Notes: generated by a model not told the origin, from the letters alone. Positions 34,386 to 45,084 are shown, counted from the stretch's first letter. The stretch is 64,000 bases of DNA from Pseudomonadota bacterium (GCA_027487795.1 JAIYCX010000039.1:501386-565385), one strand, 5' to 3'. Translations and numbers: made by a program.

Positions 34386-34754
34386 ATGTTCAAAAACTTA
34401 TCTGTCATTAAATTTGTCCTTTTATTTGCTGCATTTTTAGCTTTTGGCTGTAAGAGCAAGGAGGAGCCCTTAGATAGTACTAGTGAGCTCCCAGCTAAAA
34501 CTAACCCTGATTACGAAGCAAAGGAAACTACCAATGAAGATTTGGGAGAAGATATCCCAGAAGAAGCTATGGGCGGAAGCCAAACTGACGAAAAAGAAGC
34601 TAGAAACAAGTACTTAGCAGATCAAGAAGTAACAAGTGTAACTAAAACCATTGAGAATGTTAAAACTGAAACATCAAAGATAGAAGATGAGAAAAATCTA
34701 AAAAAATTAGAAGAACTACCAGTAGAAGATATAGAAAGTTTCCCTGATGAATAA
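34386..34754 (+). CDS. acidic lipoprotein
   Basis: 122 residues with a lipoprotein signal (lipobox AFGC, Cys at about residue 22). The mature part is almost entirely Glu, Lys, Asp, Thr and Ser, with no hydrophobic core, so it is probably disordered or a coiled stretch on the membrane surface. It diverges from rpmF. No family is recognised. Confidence 0.65.
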   Translation: MFKNLSVIKFVLLFAAFLAFGCKSKEEPLDSTSELPAKTNPDYEAKETTNEDLGEDIPEEAMGGSQTDEKEARNKYLADQEVTSVTKTIENVKTETSKIEDEKNLKKLEELPVEDIESFPDE

Positions 34755-34844
34755 GCAGGAAGAATTATATAAAGATTATATTAATATAATCCCTACTGCG
34801 ACGTCTTTAATGTTACTATTACCTAGTAATAATTAAATTTCCTC

Positions 34845-35264
34845 ATGAATACAGAAGCAACATTGAATAATTCTAAAGATAATCTAAAAATATTCTATGA
34901 TGGAGACTGTCCTATCTGTGAAAAAGAAATGGCATTTCTTAAAAGAAGAGATAAAAAAGATAAAATCTCTCTAATAGACATAGCCAATCCAGATTTTAAC
35001 CCTGCCTCAGTAAATAAAACAAGAGATCAATTAATGTCGAGAATTCATGCCTTAACACCTGATGGGACAGTTATAGAAGGTGTTGAAGTATTTAGGCAAG
35101 CATACAGCAGAGTTGGATTAGGTTGGCTCTTAGCTGCAACTAAACTTCCTGTAATAAAACCAATAGCGGATTTATTCTATACTTGGTTTGCTAGAAACAG
35201 AATCAGAATAGGCGAGATATTTTTTGGCCGCTGTACTACTGGAAGTTGTAAGATTCCAAAATAA
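34845..35264 (+). CDS. DCC-family thiol-disulfide oxidoreductase-like protein (DUF393)
   Basis: 139 residues. The N-terminus FYDGDCPICEKEM carries the DxxCxxC motif of the DUF393/DCC family, predicted thioredoxin-fold redox proteins. Later segments, VFRQAYSRVGLGWL and LADLFYTWFARNR, fit the family. No signal peptide. It stands alone between a lipoprotein and argG. Confidence 0.9.
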   Translation: MNTEATLNNSKDNLKIFYDGDCPICEKEMAFLKRRDKKDKISLIDIANPDFNPASVNKTRDQLMSRIHALTPDGTVIEGVEVFRQAYSRVGLGWLLAATKLPVIKPIADLFYTWFARNRIRIGEIFFGRCTTGSCKIPK

Positions 35265-35377
35265 ACACTTTCGCTCAAAATTGTTTGAAATAGAACTAGC
35301 AGACTATCTATGCACTTTTTTCTGGTCCTAGCTATTTGATTTCGGACAGAAGTGTTTTATGTTTAAATTTTCCCTAA

Positions 35378-36742
<1,365 letters not shown>

Positions 36743-36749
36743 GGGGAGA

Positions 36750-36919
36750 GAAAGCTAAGAGCCCCTTTAGGTTTTAATCTCACGACCAAGTATGGCGCCG
36801 CTGCTCGCGCTGGAACATACTTTGCTAATATCTCAAAAGGGGCAAAGTGGTTTCCAGCGTCTCACCCACTCCACCCTTCCCCCTCTACAGCTTAAAACCT
36901 AAAGGGGCTCTTAGCTTTC
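36750..36919. repeat. palindromic element with 28-bp perfect arms
   Basis: A 170-bp element beginning 7 bp after the argG stop. Perfect 28-bp inverted arms are at 36750-36777 and 36892-36919 (GAAAGCTAAGAGCCCCTTTA outward in). Inside is a nested hairpin: CGCTGGAA (36808) with TTCCAGCG (36852) around ACTTTGC/GCAAAGT. The interior is markedly GC-richer than its surroundings. Its arms differ from those of the 25.5/27.9-kb elements, but the size and branched design are similar. Confidence 0.92.
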
Positions 36920-36976
36920 GTTTTGTTATGAAAGATTTCACTCTTTCAATAAGTTAAAGAAAGCAAACTTTTATTT

Positions 36977-37357
36977 ATGTTAGAAAACAGTTTAGATAAA
37001 ATTTTACAAATTATTTATGTCCTTACAGGACTAGGCTATTTTCTTTATGGGATTTTTGCTCTTATTACCCGAACATGCACTGTTCTAAAAGAAGATAGTG
37101 AACTTGCTCCTGAAGAGGAAATTCTTAGAGGAGATAAGGCAAGAAATGTTGGAATAGGTCTCGTTATATTAGGTATATTCTTTTTCGTCCTTTCTTATTT
37201 TCAATGTGGGTATTCTTATGAATATAATTCTTTAGAGTTTAATAAATGTACCATTTACAGTTTAGAAAACTTAGAAGTACAAAGAATTGTACCAGTATTA
37301 CTATTTTTGGTGATGTTACTTTATTTTATTATTACAGTTAAAAATGAAGAGAATTAG
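36977..37357 (+). CDS. hypothetical membrane protein
   Basis: 126 residues with about three hydrophobic helices (near residues 9-31, 57-78 and 104-122) and a charged loop EDSELAPEEEILRGDKARN between the first two. No family is recognised. It lies just downstream of the palindromic element and upstream of an interrupted small membrane gene. Confidence 0.6.
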   Translation: MLENSLDKILQIIYVLTGLGYFLYGIFALITRTCTVLKEDSELAPEEEILRGDKARNVGIGLVILGIFFFVLSYFQCGYSYEYNSLEFNKCTIYSLENLEVQRIVPVLLFLVMLLYFIITVKNEEN

Positions 37358-37401
37358 TTGTATTAGAATAGTAACTAGGCTTTTTTAAGACTAACAATTA
37401 A

Positions 37402-37680
37402 ATGAAAAAATTAAACAAACCAATCAAAATATTAGAACTCTTATTAGGTCCGATAATAAGTTTAAGTGGGGCTTATTTTTTCATAATAGGTGTTATTGGA
37501 TTAATAATTACTTCGAATATTTCATTCGACTAATCTTTGTTTCTAATGTTAGGTATCTACTCAGTATGTTATATCAGCTATTATATTTTTGAATTTAGCT
37601 TTCTTTTACTTTTGTATGGACCAGTACTAGTAGCTGTTAAATATTTATATGATCTATGGTACATTCGTGAACTGACCTGA
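37402..37680 (+). pseudogene. small membrane protein gene broken by one stop codon
   Basis: A frame starting ATG at 37402 encodes MKKLNKPIKILELLLGPIIS and a further helix, reaches TAA at 37531-37533, and then continues in the same frame to TGA at 37678 with two more hydrophobic stretches (MLGIYSVCYISYYIFEF and LLLYGPVLVAVKYL). Read through, this is about 92 residues with three helices, similar in style to the preceding gene. It could instead be a 43-residue protein followed by an unrelated frame. Confidence 0.4.
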
Positions 37681-37712
37681 ACATCTAATGCCTCAGTGAC
37701 TTTTAGAAGAAT
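37674..37712 (+). repeat. dispersed motif CTGACCT...CTCAG-GACTT, copy a
   Basis: CTGACCT, then TAATGCCTCAGTGACTTTTA, matches the block at 39190 (CTGACCTAATAAAGCCTCAG and AGACTTGTGAAAG). The two copies flank the CNNM transporter gene in the same orientation. Confidence 0.5.
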
Positions 37713-37850
37713 AAAATACATTTATTTACAATTTAGTATATTTTAGTCTGCTAAACCTAATCACTTAAATAATGTACACTATTTTCTTTGTTTTAGCTTT
37801 TTTAACATTGTGCTAATAATTAACTCTGTAAATTAAGCCCACTTTAATAC

Positions 37851-39152
37851 ATGTTTTTTGATATTTTAATTACACTATTTCTTGTTTTACTTAATGGATT
37901 TTTTGTTGCTGCTGAATTTGCAATTGTAAAGGTTCGCTCTTCACAAATTGAAATGAAGGCTCAAGGGGGTAGTCGCAGTGCTAAATTATCCTCCTACATT
38001 ATTGGTAATTTAGATGGATACTTGGCTGCGACTCAACTTGGAATTACTTTAGCTAGTCTTGGACTCGGTTGGGTTGGGGAACCTGTAGTTTCCAAAATAA
38101 TTTTTAATGTCATAAATGGATTAGGAGTAGAAATTGAACCCGATCTAGCACATAAAATAGCTCTCCCTTTTGCTTTTGCCGTTATTACTGTTCTGCACAT
38201 AGTATTTGGAGAACTTGCGCCAAAATCAATTGCAATACAACGAGCAGAAACTACTACTTTAATTATTGCATATCCCTTAAATATTTTTTATTTTATTTTC
38301 AAACCTTTTATTAGCGTGTTAAATGGTTTTGCAAATGTCATTCTTCGTATTATAGGAATTGAGGCAGTACATGGATCTGAGCTACATAGTGCGGAGGAGT
38401 TAAAATACCTAATTAACCAAAGTAGTGAAGGTGGGACAATCGCTGGTACTGATTATAGTATAATTAAAAATGCATTTGATTTTTCGGAACGTGCTGCAAA
38501 AGAAATTATTATTCCACGTAATCAGGTTACGGCGCTTAATATAGATAAGTTTAATGATGAACAAATCGAAAGATTACTTGATGAAGGTTACTCTAGAATA
38601 CCTTGTTATGAAGAGTCGATAGATAATATAATTGGAATTATTTATATAAAAGATATTCTTGCAAAACTTAAAAAGAAAGAAATAATCGAAATTCGAAAAT
38701 TAATTAGACCAGTAATTTTTATCCCTGAAACTAAAAAAATTGGTACTCTTTTAAAAGAATTTCAAGCACAACATATTCATCTTGCAGTTGTAGTAAGTGA
38801 ATTTGGTGGAACTATGGGAATTGTTACTATGGAGGATATAATTGAAGAAATAGTAGGAGAAATTCAAGACGAATACGACAACGAAACGCCAATTGTAGAA
38901 AAAATTGACGACATCTCTTTTAAGGTAATTTCAACCGCGTCGATTAATGACATCAATAATTATCTTCCAACACCATTTGAGAACCCTTCGAAATTTGATA
39001 CTTTAGCAGGATTAGTAATTGATAGATTTGGCAAAATACCGTTTCCAAATGATAAAATAATACTAGATTGTTATGAAGTAACAATTGTGAAGAGAATCAA
39101 GAATACAATTGTTTTAGTTCAGTTACAATATATAGATGAGATTGTTCTTTAG
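37851..39152 (+). CDS. CNNM/HlyC-CorC family transporter
   Basis: 433 residues. An N-terminal DUF21/CNNM membrane domain (about residues 1-190, starting LLNGFFVAAEFAIVK) is followed by a CBS pair (about 205-330, ending VVVSEFGGTMGIVTMEDIIE) and a C-terminal CorC/HlyC domain (about 345-430). Such proteins, often annotated hemolysin, act in magnesium or other divalent-ion export. It is a single-gene unit flanked by copies of a short direct repeat. Confidence 0.93.
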   Translation: MFFDILITLFLVLLNGFFVAAEFAIVKVRSSQIEMKAQGGSRSAKLSSYIIGNLDGYLAATQLGITLASLGLGWVGEPVVSKIIFNVINGLGVEIEPDLAHKIALPFAFAVITVLHIVFGELAPKSIAIQRAETTTLIIAYPLNIFYFIFKPFISVLNGFANVILRIIGIEAVHGSELHSAEELKYLINQSSEGGTIAGTDYSIIKNAFDFSERAAKEIIIPRNQVTALNIDKFNDEQIERLLDEGYSRIPCYEESIDNIIGIIYIKDILAKLKKKEIIEIRKLIRPVIFIPETKKIGTLLKEFQAQHIHLAVVVSEFGGTMGIVTMEDIIEEIVGEIQDEYDNETPIVEKIDDISFKVISTASINDINNYLPTPFENPSKFDTLAGLVIDRFGKIPFPNDKIILDCYEVTIVKRIKNTIVLVQLQYIDEIVL

Positions 39153-39189
39153 ATATATTATGCTCGTGTAAGCACTAATATCAATTTCC

Positions 39190-39261
39190 TGACCTAATAA
39201 AGCCTCAGAGACTTGTGAAAGACTCAATACAAAAGTCACAGAGACCTTTGAAAAACTCGAC
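39190..39261 (+). repeat. dispersed motif, copy b (two tandem half-copies)
   Basis: CTGACCTAATAAAGCCTCAG is followed by AGACTTGTGAAAGACTC; then the degenerate second half-copy CACAGAGACCTTTGAAAAAC follows. Related to the blocks at 37674 and, inverted, 61878. Confidence 0.55.
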
Positions 39262-39345
39262 ATTGTAATACCTACGCAGCTTTCTCCATAATATGTAATA
39301 ATTATAATATATTAATAAATAATGTTAAATTATCACATTATTTAC

Positions 39346-39374
39346 TTGACTCTGGCGCTAAAACTATTTTATAT
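39346..39374 (+). promoter_or_regulatory. sigma-70-type promoter
   Basis: TTGACT and TTATAT are 17 bp apart, 36 bp before the ATG at 39410. This is the clearest promoter-like pair I noticed in the window. Confidence 0.5.
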
Positions 39375-39409
39375 AATGCAAAATTTTAACACTATTTCAA
39401 AAAGGATTT

Positions 39410-39910
39410 ATGAAAAAAATATCTATTTGTTTGATATTGCTTATGTCAATTAGCAGTTCGGCTTATGCCTTTGATCTGCCAAGATTCAAGTGTAATAAAT
39501 CGAATACTCCCGAGGGAATTGTCACTTATAGTTTAAGTCCGGAGTCGGAAAGAATCGTGAGAGCTAGAAGATGCGTTAGAGCTGGTACAAAACTTACGGT
39601 TGTAGGGAAAATTATAAATCGTTCAACTAACTTTGAAAATTTAGACTTACAAATTTTTCTTGAGAACTATAGATCTGGAGAATATAGATCAACTGTACCA
39701 ACTATAAATTCAGATGGTAGCTTTCGATTTGAATTAACAACACCAAAGCATACTGGGCCTACGGGTAATCCTTCTCCACAAAGAGTAGGAACAAGTGTTA
39801 CAGATCCTCAGTTAGCTGTAGATATTCCAAATTTCCCACTCGATGGCTACTGCGAAATGTCAGAACGTGCTTCGCGAAATGTATCGTTTAGAGCTTGCGT
39901 GCAAAGATAA
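39410..39910 (+). CDS. hypothetical secreted protein
   Basis: 166 residues. A signal peptide (about residues 1-20, ending SAYA) leads to a ~146-residue mature domain with four Cys and many Arg, Ser and Thr. The central part LTVVGKIINRSTNFENLDLQ looks like beta strands. AAAGGA precedes the ATG. No family is recognised. It has its own promoter and a downstream hairpin, so it is a single-gene unit. Confidence 0.7.
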   Translation: MKKISICLILLMSISSSAYAFDLPRFKCNKSNTPEGIVTYSLSPESERIVRARRCVRAGTKLTVVGKIINRSTNFENLDLQIFLENYRSGEYRSTVPTINSDGSFRFELTTPKHTGPTGNPSPQRVGTSVTDPQLAVDIPNFPLDGYCEMSERASRNVSFRACVQR

Positions 39911-39915
39911 ATTTT

Positions 39916-39954
39916 GGACTAAAAAATTACTAATCTCTAGTATTTTTTTAGTCC
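39916..39954. terminator. long hairpin after the secreted-protein gene
   Basis: GGACTAAAAAATTACTA pairs with TAGTATTTTTTTAGTCC (almost perfect 17 bp) just 6 bp after the stop. The T run is inside the stem, so it may terminate or only protect the 3' end. Confidence 0.55.
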
Positions 39955-40144
39955 TCTATTTCCTGTGTCTTCTATAAATTCAAAGGCCTTGAGAATATCA
40001 GTATCATTTAAGTATTTAATATTAATAAACAAAACTCTTACAAGAACGAGTAAAAAATATAGAGCTAACTATTATTGAGTATATTTATCAATTAATATAT
40101 ATTACTAAGTATAAAATAATCCAATGGGAAGAAGAGCATATTTT

Positions 40145-40179
40145 GCCGAATGCTAGAATTACTAGCTCTAGCGTTCGGC
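40145..40179 (+). promoter_or_regulatory. leader hairpin upstream of an orphan gene
   Basis: GCCGAATGCTAGA pairs with TCTAGCGTTCGGC (13 bp, one wobble) around a 9-nt loop. It lies 45 bp before the ATG at 40224, with a T6 run starting 11 nt after it. It could be an attenuator or the end of an upstream transcript. Confidence 0.45.
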
Positions 40180-40223
40180 AGTCTTAACAGTTTTTTAAAA
40201 TTTCTTTCTGAAAGAAGAAAATT

Positions 40224-40745
40224 ATGATGAGGTTTTTCGTTTACGACAAAAACGTGTATTTGATCAACCAAAATCCACGTCCGCTTGCTCCTCTAGAAAG
40301 GAAATATGAACTTTATGGTGATATTAACTCGCCGATGAAGATACAAGATAGAATATTTTTGTTTACCAGAAAGAAAGGAACTTCGGGATACTATCTAGAA
40401 ATCGATCAACTGAACAATAATGGTCAGATCATTGGACGTGACTTCTCTGGGAGTGATGTTGTGCTAATAAGCACTGATAATGGTCGAGTAGTTAGCGGCT
40501 ACTGCTCCAAATTCGAGCTTGAATTTCTATCAAATGAATTCGTTAAGTCGACAAATGAAAGAGTAGAATTTCGATTATCTTCAACTCTGCATTTGGAAGA
40601 ATCTGAAAGACGTGAATCATTTAAAAAGTTCTCCCTAATTTTTGTAAATAATAGGGTTATACGGGTGGAGGCAGAAGAGGACTTCAATGCACACGAGCTA
40701 ATGGAGAGACTCATGTGTCACTTCCGACCACTAGTAACAAGCTAG
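40224..40745 (+). CDS. hypothetical protein
   Basis: 173 residues, soluble, no signal peptide, rich in Glu, Arg, Ser and Phe. Strand-like stretches (FFVYDKNVYLIN, RIFLFTRKKG) lead to a C-terminal helix with Cys and His (ELMERLMCHF). No family is recognised. GAAAGAAG is present shortly before the ATG. Hairpins lie on both sides. Confidence 0.6.
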   Translation: MMRFFVYDKNVYLINQNPRPLAPLERKYELYGDINSPMKIQDRIFLFTRKKGTSGYYLEIDQLNNNGQIIGRDFSGSDVVLISTDNGRVVSGYCSKFELEFLSNEFVKSTNERVEFRLSSTLHLEESERRESFKKFSLIFVNNRVIRVEAEEDFNAHELMERLMCHFRPLVTS

Positions 40746-40765
40746 TTAACAATTGGGTTTATCAA

Positions 40766-40791
40766 GCGCGAGAATAATCTTATTCTCGCGC
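40766..40791. terminator. GC-rich hairpin after an orphan gene
   Basis: GCGCGAGAATAA and TTATTCTCGCGC form a perfect 12-bp stem with a 2-nt spacer, about 20 bp after the stop. No T run follows, so termination is uncertain. Confidence 0.45.
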
Positions 40792-40892
40792 GTATTGCGT
40801 TATTAAGACTGCCTCGAACTGCTACATTATAATAGTGTAATCACTATATAACGCGTTCCTTATAATTTCATATCGGGTAGATTTAAAAAAAT

Positions 40893-40918
40893 CATCTTTG
40901 CTATTTAAAGCAGAGATG
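40893..40918 (+). promoter_or_regulatory. leader hairpin before the 397-aa gene
   Basis: CATCTTTGCT pairs with AGCAGAGATG (one wobble) around a 6-nt loop, ending 58 bp before the ATG at 40977. Function unknown. Confidence 0.35.
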
Positions 40919-40976
40919 GTGCAAAAAAATAGGTTTTTATTTCTTTTACTTTCAATAACATGAAAGGACTTTTTAA

Positions 40977-42170
40977 ATGTCTGAAAGTGAAATGATGAGT
41001 TCTTGGGTTGATCGCTTAGATGATCTCGAAACTAGCGCTCTGGAAACTTCTGCTTTTGATGAAGAATCATATGCGCAGCTTTTTCAAGATATCGTTTCGA
41101 ATATTCGCCCTAGTTATCGAGATGTTTTGTATAGAAATATAATAGACTATGCAAAAAGATCTAATAAGCAACAAAATGAGAAGGAACTCCTAAATTACTC
41201 CTTCTTCGTAAATAAAAAAGTTGAAAAATTTTCCTTTATTTTGTTTGCTATAGTTACTTATTATCTTGAGTATCCAAGTACTAAAGAAGAACATCTTCAC
41301 CGAGTAGAGGATATAGTTCATCGACATAATATTCAAGAAAAAATGGCATTCAGTGTTCCTTTTGCCGCTGTTGTTTTAGTTAATTACATCTACGATAATA
41401 CAAAGAACTTAGGTGCAGTAATTGAGCTAACTGAAAAGTGGAAAACGCTTCCAGATCGATATCGCTACTGGACAATCGCTTTAGGTTTATTTGTTCACGC
41501 GATGCATATTCGCTCAGAGCAATTAGGGGAAGAATCCTTGTTCGATTTCCAAATGCACTTGAGTAGCATTGAAATTGCTTTACAGGTAGTTAATAACGAC
41601 TTCCCTAGTCATCTCTTTTCAAGTCAAGAAATCATTGATCTAAAAGAAGCATGTAATTTTGGACTTGCTCAAATGATATTAGCAACTTTACCATATTTTT
41701 ATGAACGTGGTGAAATTCTAACTTCGAGAGTGCAATTTCATACTTGCGAAAAACTTCCACTACAATATTCAGGTCCGTTAGGAGTTTTATTCACTAAAAA
41801 TAAGGAGGCTCTTACTTTAAGCCTAATCGCATTCGTTAATAATTGCATGGATCAAAAGATGTACTTAAACGGGATGACTCATAGATGGTTTAATAACCTC
41901 TTTTACAATTCCACTTTATGTAAATATGCTGGTAGTATCAGAGCCGAAAAACTTTTAACTCTTCCATTTAAAGAAGAGTATCAAAAATATTTTTTGGAAT
42001 TCTGGTCATCTGATTTTGACGAGATTCCCTTTACAAATCGTATCGCAGGATTAGTTCATAATAATGAAGGTGAATTTTGTTTGATTTTAGATTCTACGAT
42101 TAAGGGTTTAATTAGACTAAATATCGAATACCGAGATCCACCATATATTTTTCCGGTTATCAGTTCTTGA
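40977..42170 (+). CDS. hypothetical helical protein
   Basis: 397 residues, soluble and predicted mostly helical, with an acidic N-terminus (MSESEMMSSWVDRLDDLE). Helical blocks such as LFAIVTYYLEYPSTKEE and GLFVHAMHIRSEQLG suggest a repeat-type scaffold, but no TPR or HEAT consensus is clear. AAGGA precedes the ATG at good spacing. No family is recognised. It is convergent with gcvP. Confidence 0.6.
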   Translation: MSESEMMSSWVDRLDDLETSALETSAFDEESYAQLFQDIVSNIRPSYRDVLYRNIIDYAKRSNKQQNEKELLNYSFFVNKKVEKFSFILFAIVTYYLEYPSTKEEHLHRVEDIVHRHNIQEKMAFSVPFAAVVLVNYIYDNTKNLGAVIELTEKWKTLPDRYRYWTIALGLFVHAMHIRSEQLGEESLFDFQMHLSSIEIALQVVNNDFPSHLFSSQEIIDLKEACNFGLAQMILATLPYFYERGEILTSRVQFHTCEKLPLQYSGPLGVLFTKNKEALTLSLIAFVNNCMDQKMYLNGMTHRWFNNLFYNSTLCKYAGSIRAEKLLTLPFKEEYQKYFLEFWSSDFDEIPFTNRIAGLVHNNEGEFCLILDSTIKGLIRLNIEYRDPPYIFPVISS

Positions 42171-42238
42171 ATAAATCAAGATCCTCGGAGGTTCTGCGCA
42201 TTTGCACTATCTCCTTTAATTATATAGTAACAAGTAGA

Positions 42239-45061
42239 TTATTCAGTTAACATCTCACAACTACAAAACAAATTCCTATCGCCATAAGCATTATCTATTC
42301 TAGCAACATATGGCCAAAACTTTCTCTCTTTTACCCAAGGTAAAGGATAGACAGCTTCTTCTTTGCTATACGGATAGCTCCATTCGGAGACTAGCGAATC
42401 TACAGTGTGGGGAGAATTTTTTAATAAATTATTTTCTTTATTTGCAGTGCCATTTGCTACTTGATCTATTTCCTTTTTGATCTGAATCATGGCATCGCAG
42501 AAATAATCTAGTTCTTCTATTGATTCGCTCTCAGTCGGTTCTATCATTAATGTTTCAGCTACTGGAAAAGAAACTGTCGGTGCATGAAAGCCAAAATCAA
42601 TTAATCTTTTTGCAACATCAATTACTTCAATACCAACTGTTCTTTTTAAATTTCTTAAATCTAAAATACACTCATGAGCGATATAACCATTTGCTCCAGT
42701 ATATAAAATCGGAAAATGATCTTTTAAACGTTTAGCTACATAATTTGCATTTAGTATTGCTACTTGAGAGGCATATTTTAAAGACTCTCCGCCCATCATT
42801 CTCATATACATCCATGGGATGACTAGTATTAATGCAGATCCATATGGAGCACCTGAGACAGAGCCACTTCCCTCTTGACCCATTAAATTATGTCCAGGTA
42901 AAAACTCTCTTAAAAATTCTCTCCCTGCAATTGGCCCCATTCCTGGCCCACCGCCACCGTGTGGGATACAAAATGTTTTATGAAGATTTAAGTGACAGAC
43001 ATCAGCTCCGAACTGCCCAGCTTTACAAACTCCTACTTGAGCATTTAAATTTGCTCCGTCCATATAGACTAAGCCACCTTCTTCGTGAATTATTTCGCAT
43101 AATGATTTAATCCCGGATTCAAAAACTCCGTGAGTAGAAGGATAAGTTACCATTAACGCTGCAACCTTACCTTTATGCTCAAAAACCTTAGCTTTAATAT
43201 CTTCTAAATCTATATTTCCAGATTCATCGCACTTTGTTACTACCACTTTCATCCCAGCCATCTGCGCACTTGCTGGATTTGTTCCGTGAGCAGAAGATGG
43301 AATGATACAAACATCCCGAGATTCTCCCTTACTCTTAAAATATTCTCTAATTACCATCAAGCCTGCATACTCCCCTTGCGAGCCAGCATTTGGCTGCAAA
43401 GATACTGCTGGAAGGCCAGTAATGTCCCCAATCCAACTTTCAAGGTCCTTGAATAATTTTTGATAGCCACTAGCTTGATCAGTCGGTGCAAATGGATGAA
43501 TATTACCAAACTCAGGGTATGACACTGGCATCATTTCACTGGCTGCATTTAATTTCATAGTGCAAGAACCAAGTGGAATCATGGAATGAGCAAGAGAAAG
43601 ATCTCTACCTTGAAGTTTAGTAATGTATCTTAAAAGTTCAGTTTCTGAATGATGACTGTTAAATACTTTTGCTTGTAGGTACTTAGTTGTTCTTTCTTGA
43701 TCTTTTGGGAAGCTTGATTTTAATTCTATATCTTGGAACGTTTCCTCATGTCCGGTAATTACAAAAAATAGATCTTCTAGATCCGATAAAGAAGTTGTCT
43801 CATCAAGGCTTAATGAAATGCTTGTTGGACTGATATATCTAAGATTAATCTTCTTAGCTAAAGCTCTTTCTATTATTCTCTGTATTCCGCTAATCTTATC
43901 CATTGTAAGAGTGTCGAAATAATTATCTGATCTAAGTTTTAATCCTTGATCTGATATTTTTTTAGCTAAAAAAGCTGTTAAATTATGTACTCTATCGGAT
44001 ATATTTTTTAAACCACTTGGCCCATGATAAACGGCGTACATACTAGACATGATCGCCAGTAGCACTTGCGCAGTGCAAATATTACTTGTCGCTCTTTCTC
44101 TTCTAATATGCTGCTCTCTGGTTTGAAGTGCGAGTCTTAAAGCAGGCTTACCTGTGATATCTTTAGAAACTCCAACTAATCTTCCTGGTATTTCTCTTTG
44201 ATATTCAGTTTTGGTAGCAAAAAAAGCAGCATGAGGTCCACCGTAACCTAATGGCACTCCAAATCTTTGAGAGTTACCAACTACTACATCAGCCCCGTAT
44301 TCTCCTGGTGACTTGCCTTTACATAAATATAATAAATCTGATGCAACTATTAAGGCAGCATCGTGATCTTTTGAAAACTTAGAGAAGCTAGCTAAATCAA
44401 TAATCTCACCATAAGTATCAGGAGATTGTATGACTATACCCTGTATATGTTGAGCTACATCAGCTAATTCTTCTAACTTAGTAAATATTTTAAGTTTTAT
44501 ATTAAGCGGCTCAGATCTAGTTTTTAGCACTTGAAGAGAGTTCGGATGAATACCTGAATGAATTGCAAATACAGCATTTTCGCTCTGTTTTTTTACTCTC
44601 CAAATCATAGTTACTGCTTCAGCCACCGCCGTAGCCTCATCTAGCAAAGAAGCATTTGCTAACTCCATCCCAGTTAAATCACAAACCATAGTCTGGAAAT
44701 TTAAAAGAGCTTCTAATCTACCCTGTGCTATTTCTGCTTGATACGGAGTGTACTGAGTATACCAACAAGGATTTTCTAAAATAGTTCTTTGAATAACTTT
44801 AGGGGTGAAATTATTGTAATAACCTAGTCCTAGATATGAGCGAAAAATTTGATTTTGCTTGGCGTAGGTGGTTATTTCTTTTAGCGCTTCTTCTTCAGAT
44901 AGAGGTGCTGGAAGATTTAACTCACCTTCAAAATAAATACTTTCTGGAACTATTTTTTTTATGAACTGATTGATTTCTTTTTCACCTAGATAACTTAGCA
45001 TATTATCAATTTGCTTTTTATCAGGCCCGATATGTCTTGAGGAGAAATCACGCATATTCAT
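42239..45061 (-). CDS. gcvP: glycine dehydrogenase (decarboxylating), P protein
   Basis: 940 residues, the single-chain form (E. coli 957). It decarboxylates glycine using PLP and passes the aminomethyl group to the lipoyl arm of GcvH. The PLP Lys lies in LNLHKTFCIPHGGGGPGMGP. SSRHIGP at the N-terminus and SLQPNAGSQGEYAGL in the C-half are family motifs. It is the last gene of folD-gcvT-gcvH-gcvP, 23 bp after gcvH. Confidence 0.97.
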   Translation of the reverse strand: MNMRDFSSRHIGPDKKQIDNMLSYLGEKEINQFIKKIVPESIYFEGELNLPAPLSEEEALKEITTYAKQNQIFRSYLGLGYYNNFTPKVIQRTILENPCWYTQYTPYQAEIAQGRLEALLNFQTMVCDLTGMELANASLLDEATAVAEAVTMIWRVKKQSENAVFAIHSGIHPNSLQVLKTRSEPLNIKLKIFTKLEELADVAQHIQGIVIQSPDTYGEIIDLASFSKFSKDHDAALIVASDLLYLCKGKSPGEYGADVVVGNSQRFGVPLGYGGPHAAFFATKTEYQREIPGRLVGVSKDITGKPALRLALQTREQHIRRERATSNICTAQVLLAIMSSMYAVYHGPSGLKNISDRVHNLTAFLAKKISDQGLKLRSDNYFDTLTMDKISGIQRIIERALAKKINLRYISPTSISLSLDETTSLSDLEDLFFVITGHEETFQDIELKSSFPKDQERTTKYLQAKVFNSHHSETELLRYITKLQGRDLSLAHSMIPLGSCTMKLNAASEMMPVSYPEFGNIHPFAPTDQASGYQKLFKDLESWIGDITGLPAVSLQPNAGSQGEYAGLMVIREYFKSKGESRDVCIIPSSAHGTNPASAQMAGMKVVVTKCDESGNIDLEDIKAKVFEHKGKVAALMVTYPSTHGVFESGIKSLCEIIHEEGGLVYMDGANLNAQVGVCKAGQFGADVCHLNLHKTFCIPHGGGGPGMGPIAGREFLREFLPGHNLMGQEGSGSVSGAPYGSALILVIPWMYMRMMGGESLKYASQVAILNANYVAKRLKDHFPILYTGANGYIAHECILDLRNLKRTVGIEVIDVAKRLIDFGFHAPTVSFPVAETLMIEPTESESIEELDYFCDAMIQIKKEIDQVANGTANKENNLLKNSPHTVDSLVSEWSYPYSKEEAVYPLPWVKERKFWPYVARIDNAYGDRNLFCSCEMLTE

Positions 45062-45084
45062 ACTTCCTTATTTAAAAATATATA

